Source of the DNA: Eubacteriaceae bacterium UBA1433
Lineage (GTDB): Bacteria; Bacillota; Clostridia; Eubacteriales; UBA1433
Length of the DNA: 16,448 bases
Assembly (NCBI GenBank): GCA_002329295.1
Contig: DCTT01000021.1
Coordinates: 1 to 16,448, forward strand
Reading direction: 5' to 3'
Below, in pieces: positions 13,839 through 16,448 of this stretch. Position numbers and translations under genes: made by a program. The notes beneath the pieces were generated by a model. It saw nothing but the letters and a program-made list of their open reading frames with translations. It was not told the origin of the DNA and made no database searches. The stretch's first letter is position 1. Every line of letters starts with the position of its first letter.

Positions 13839-16324
13839 CTGCCATACCTCCCCCGCACAAATGTCAATTCAACACCGGCCATGTCATCCAACTCTTTTAT
13901 CGTAATACTTCCTCCTTCTTTTTCAACGGCATCTTTAAGTGTTATCGGGATAAAATCTCTTTGTATAAATAAAAGCGAAAGAAGTAATTTAAAACGAACA
14001 TGCTTTTCTTCAAAAACCAATTGAGCAACAATGTTTGATCTGCTTTCTCCTGCGCAAGTCCATAAAACTTCATAAAGAAAATCATATAATAATGTAGCCT
14101 GTCGGGATGTAATCATTTCTTCGTCATTTCCCAAAATCAATAACCCAATATTTACATGTTTGGCGAATTCTGACAATTCTTTCAAATAAAACAATACGTC
14201 TTCGACCGGCAGTTCTTTGGCTTCTCTTTCCCGGAAAAACAAAATGCATCGTCTTTTGATATAGCAAAGGAGCATGGCGATTTTTCCCATTTCCAGCTTC
14301 TTGTTTTTTGATTCGGGCAACGCACGGATTAATTGGTTTGCTTGCTTCATTTTTATACTGATTTCTTTTTCTATCATAGTTACCAATTGCAGTTTTTGTT
14401 CCTGCTTTGCTGCAGCGGCTTTGATATCTTTTTCCTTAACAAGTAAAGCATTTGCTCTTTTGATTCTATGTCCCAATTCCTCTGTTTGTTTATAAAGTTT
14501 TTGCAGCTCCGCAATGTTTTCCTGCCACAATATATATCCGCCAGGAATCGGATGGGCATAAAGCAATGTATGTTTATCTTTTTCTATTGCAGTACCGAAT
14601 GAGGTTGCCGCTTTTTCCCAAGTTGCCTGATCGATTGGATCCGCTGCACGAGCAGCCAACAAAGGCGTTCCATGGGTGTTTACAATCTGCATTTTCAATA
14701 AAGACCGCGAAAACAGCTCTTTGTATTTTCTGTTGATGGGAATAAGACCTGCCACCATAATAAGCATAAAATAAAGCAAAAACAACATCACTGTCGTTAT
14801 GACAACATCTGTATCTACGACAAAAGGATGCCCGCAAACAAAAGCAATTTCGTAAACAAGCATCAGCACATAAAAAATCAGCGGCAAAACGATCCCTCTC
14901 CATCTTGTGTTTTGCCAAGCTTTTTTAACCAATAACGCATTAGAAGCCAGCGTCAAAACAAATGCAAGGGTGATTGTTATATAAAAAAGCCAATCATAAC
15001 GATAGTGTATACTCCAAGCGGGGTTTTTGAAATTCGGAACAAACATCCAATGATGTAAATCATTTGTGAAAATACAAATAAGCAGCAAACCGTAAAAAAT
15101 CAAAATGCTGCGTTTCAGCCAAACGACAGATGTTTCTTTTAATTTTGTTTCATCCAACGACCATGCAAGCCATAACATGGATAAAGGCAGCCCTAATATA
15201 AATACGAAGTACCCGTACCATAAAAACCGTTCAAGCGTTTCACCGTAAACCATGTATTTTAAATATTGAAGAAATATCCATCCAATCAACAATAAACCTG
15301 ATGTAAAAAATATTCTCCACGTAATGCGCTCCAAGATATTGCGTGCGATGATGCCGACAAATAGAACCACGAACATCGCAACAAACAAGACAATCATATT
15401 GTGTTCGATTCCGTCTGCAGCTTTGTATCGGTGAGTGCCTAAGATTTCACGCGTTAAAACCGATGTGTATTTATTGGTCTCTGCAATGAATCTTGCAGGG
15501 TCTGTAATGCATGTTGCCGAGAGGTATGATTGTTCATTCGGATACACTGCTGCTTGATTTCTTCCATCCGGCAGTCTTAGTCCTGCAGCAAGCAAGGAGT
15601 TTTCGGCCTGATTCGAAATATACAGTTCTTTGGTCGACAGCAGCCCCTTTTCGAATGATAATGTCCCCTCTGTCGGAACAATGATTTCTAAATTGCGGCC
15701 TTGTTTGGCAAGTTCGACAGCTTGATAATCAAAACAAATCAATATGGCGGCATTACTGTTGTTCGTAAGCAGTTGTTCGCGCCGTTGCAAACGAGCAAGA
15801 AAATCTATCGCTTCTCGACTCATATAATGGCCATTTTTCAAACCATGTGAAATAGCTGCAAACAAACAGCGACCACTGAAGCTGTTTCCTTGGTCGCTCA
15901 TATAACCTATTGCTTCTTTTGTTTGCAGCAGATCGCTCCAATTATGCAAAGCAACGTCCGTTTTATCACGATCGACAGCAATAATAACTGTGGCAAGGTG
16001 TTGCGGATACCAATAAACTGCAAACCCTTCCCGGATAGCTTGATAGGCCTGGATGTCAAAGGCCTCACAAGGATATCCTTTGTTCAAATAATGCAAGGAA
16101 CTGTTGGTGCAAGACTTTACATCGTATTCTTCCAGCAGACTCGAAAGCATTGTCTGATAAGCTTTCGAAGCATCCGAGGTATAAATCGTTTTTTCGTTAT
16201 GTTCCTGATTCGAACAACTCAAAAAAAGCACTGCCGTCAGCGCAAACAGTATCAAAAGCAATCGTTTTGCATATTTTTTAGCATTTGTTGCAAAATTTTT
16301 ATATTTTATTGTTGTTCTATGCAT
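13835..16324 (-). CDS. Large sensor: solute-binding-like domain + 7 TM + degenerate kinase module
   Basis: An 829-residue protein. The N-terminus is a signal sequence ending in a lipobox-like FLSC (Cys37). Residues 45-300 resemble a periplasmic solute-binding protein (EGFAVYWYPQHLATVIIAVDRD, then NWSDLLQTKEAIGYMSDQG). Residues 309-530 carry about seven membrane segments. Residues 600-650 look like a coiled coil. The C-terminal 180 residues resemble a histidine-kinase core but lack a convincing phospho-acceptor His, an N-box Asn (LLYDFLYEVLWTCAGES stands in its place) and GxG motifs, so it is probably a pseudokinase. It may bind a ligand outside and regulate the intact kinase next to it, whose start overlaps its stop. 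The ATG at 16324 is preferred over TTG at 16327: AAAAGG lies 8 bases upstream of the ATG. Confidence 0.8.
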   Translation of the reverse strand: MHRTTIKYKNFATNAKKYAKRLLLILFALTAVLFLSCSNQEHNEKTIYTSDASKAYQTMLSSLLEEYDVKSCTNSSLHYLNKGYPCEAFDIQAYQAIREGFAVYWYPQHLATVIIAVDRDKTDVALHNWSDLLQTKEAIGYMSDQGNSFSGRCLFAAISHGLKNGHYMSREAIDFLARLQRREQLLTNNSNAAILICFDYQAVELAKQGRNLEIIVPTEGTLSFEKGLLSTKELYISNQAENSLLAAGLRLPDGRNQAAVYPNEQSYLSATCITDPARFIAETNKYTSVLTREILGTHRYKAADGIEHNMIVLFVAMFVVLFVGIIARNILERITWRIFFTSGLLLIGWIFLQYLKYMVYGETLERFLWYGYFVFILGLPLSMLWLAWSLDETKLKETSVVWLKRSILIFYGLLLICIFTNDLHHWMFVPNFKNPAWSIHYRYDWLFYITITLAFVLTLASNALLVKKAWQNTRWRGIVLPLIFYVLMLVYEIAFVCGHPFVVDTDVVITTVMLFLLYFMLIMVAGLIPINRKYKELFSRSLLKMQIVNTHGTPLLAARAADPIDQATWEKAATSFGTAIEKDKHTLLYAHPIPGGYILWQENIAELQKLYKQTEELGHRIKRANALLVKEKDIKAAAAKQEQKLQLVTMIEKEISIKMKQANQLIRALPESKNKKLEMGKIAMLLCYIKRRCILFFREREAKELPVEDVLFYLKELSEFAKHVNIGLLILGNDEEMITSRQATLLYDFLYEVLWTCAGESRSNIVAQLVFEEKHVRFKLLLSLLFIQRDFIPITLKDAVEKEGGSITIKELDDMAGVELTFVRGRYGS

Positions 16325-16397
16325 CAATTCAGCCTTTTCGGAATCTGTTGATTGAATATCCCGATCAATTCGCCTGCCGTATGTAATGTTTGTTGTT

Positions 16398-16426
16398 ATT
16401 ATAGCTTTTTTTTCATATCACTGCAA
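16398..16426 (-). promoter_or_regulatory. Promoter of the sensor/kinase/regulator operon
   Basis: Read on the minus strand: TTGCAG (16426-16421), a 17-bp spacer with an A8 run and TATAAT (16403-16398). The -10 is perfect and the -35 weak. The leader is about 70 bases long. Confidence 0.65.
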
Positions 16427-16448
16427 CCAAAGACCGTATGAAAACGAT

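Overview
The window looks like chromosomal DNA of a low-to-moderate GC member of the Firmicutes (Bacillota). The evidence is a tRNA-Trp-sensing T-box riboswitch, a perfect CIRCE (HrcA) operator, strong AGGAGG ribosome sites with TTG and GTG starts, sigma-A type promoters and many intrinsic terminators. The genus cannot be read from the sequence alone. The left part (adenine deaminase, trpB) is visibly more GC-rich than the right part.

Left part, 1-5.6 kb. The window opens inside a tRNA-Lys(CTT) with its terminator, followed by about 0.5 kb with no convincing gene. An adenine deaminase (ade, minus strand) comes next. A plus-strand unit follows: a consensus promoter, a T-box leader with a UGG specifier, a terminator, a tiny ORF encoding MMFTKRWWRFVR (two adjacent Trp codons), and a lone trpB. 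This stacks tRNA sensing and leader-peptide sensing of tryptophan on one gene. The trpB terminator is a near copy of the tRNA-Lys terminator. A membrane-anchored protein of unknown function (203 aa) comes next.

Middle part, 5.6-9.6 kb, minus strand. A small heat-shock protein (Hsp20) sits behind a perfect TTGACA-N17-TATAAT promoter and CIRCE. It is followed by an array of four paralogous small lipoproteins (113-125 aa), each with its own promoter module. The module is a 19-bp imperfect palindrome (ACTACCCGTTTCGGATAGT type) placed exactly 31 bp from an extended -10 in all four copies, without a recognisable -35. One copy is followed by a CheY-like protein with Glu at the phospho-acceptor position. 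A decayed fragment of the same gene lies after another copy, so the array grew by duplication of a lipoprotein/receiver/terminator unit.

Right part, 9.6-16.4 kb, minus strand. An apparent operon reads: an 829-aa membrane sensor (lipoprotein-type N-terminus, solute-binding-like domain, seven membrane segments, degenerate kinase module), an intact histidine kinase, a LuxR/NarL-type response regulator (these three overlap by a few bases), then two helical proteins of unknown function (265 and 442 aa). It runs directly into the lipoprotein array. The working model is an envelope-sensing system: the large sensor and the kinase detect an extracellular ligand or stress, the response regulator binds the 19-bp dyads as an activator, and the lipoproteins and pseudo-receiver are the output. 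The link between the regulator and the dyads is inference from proximity and promoter layout.
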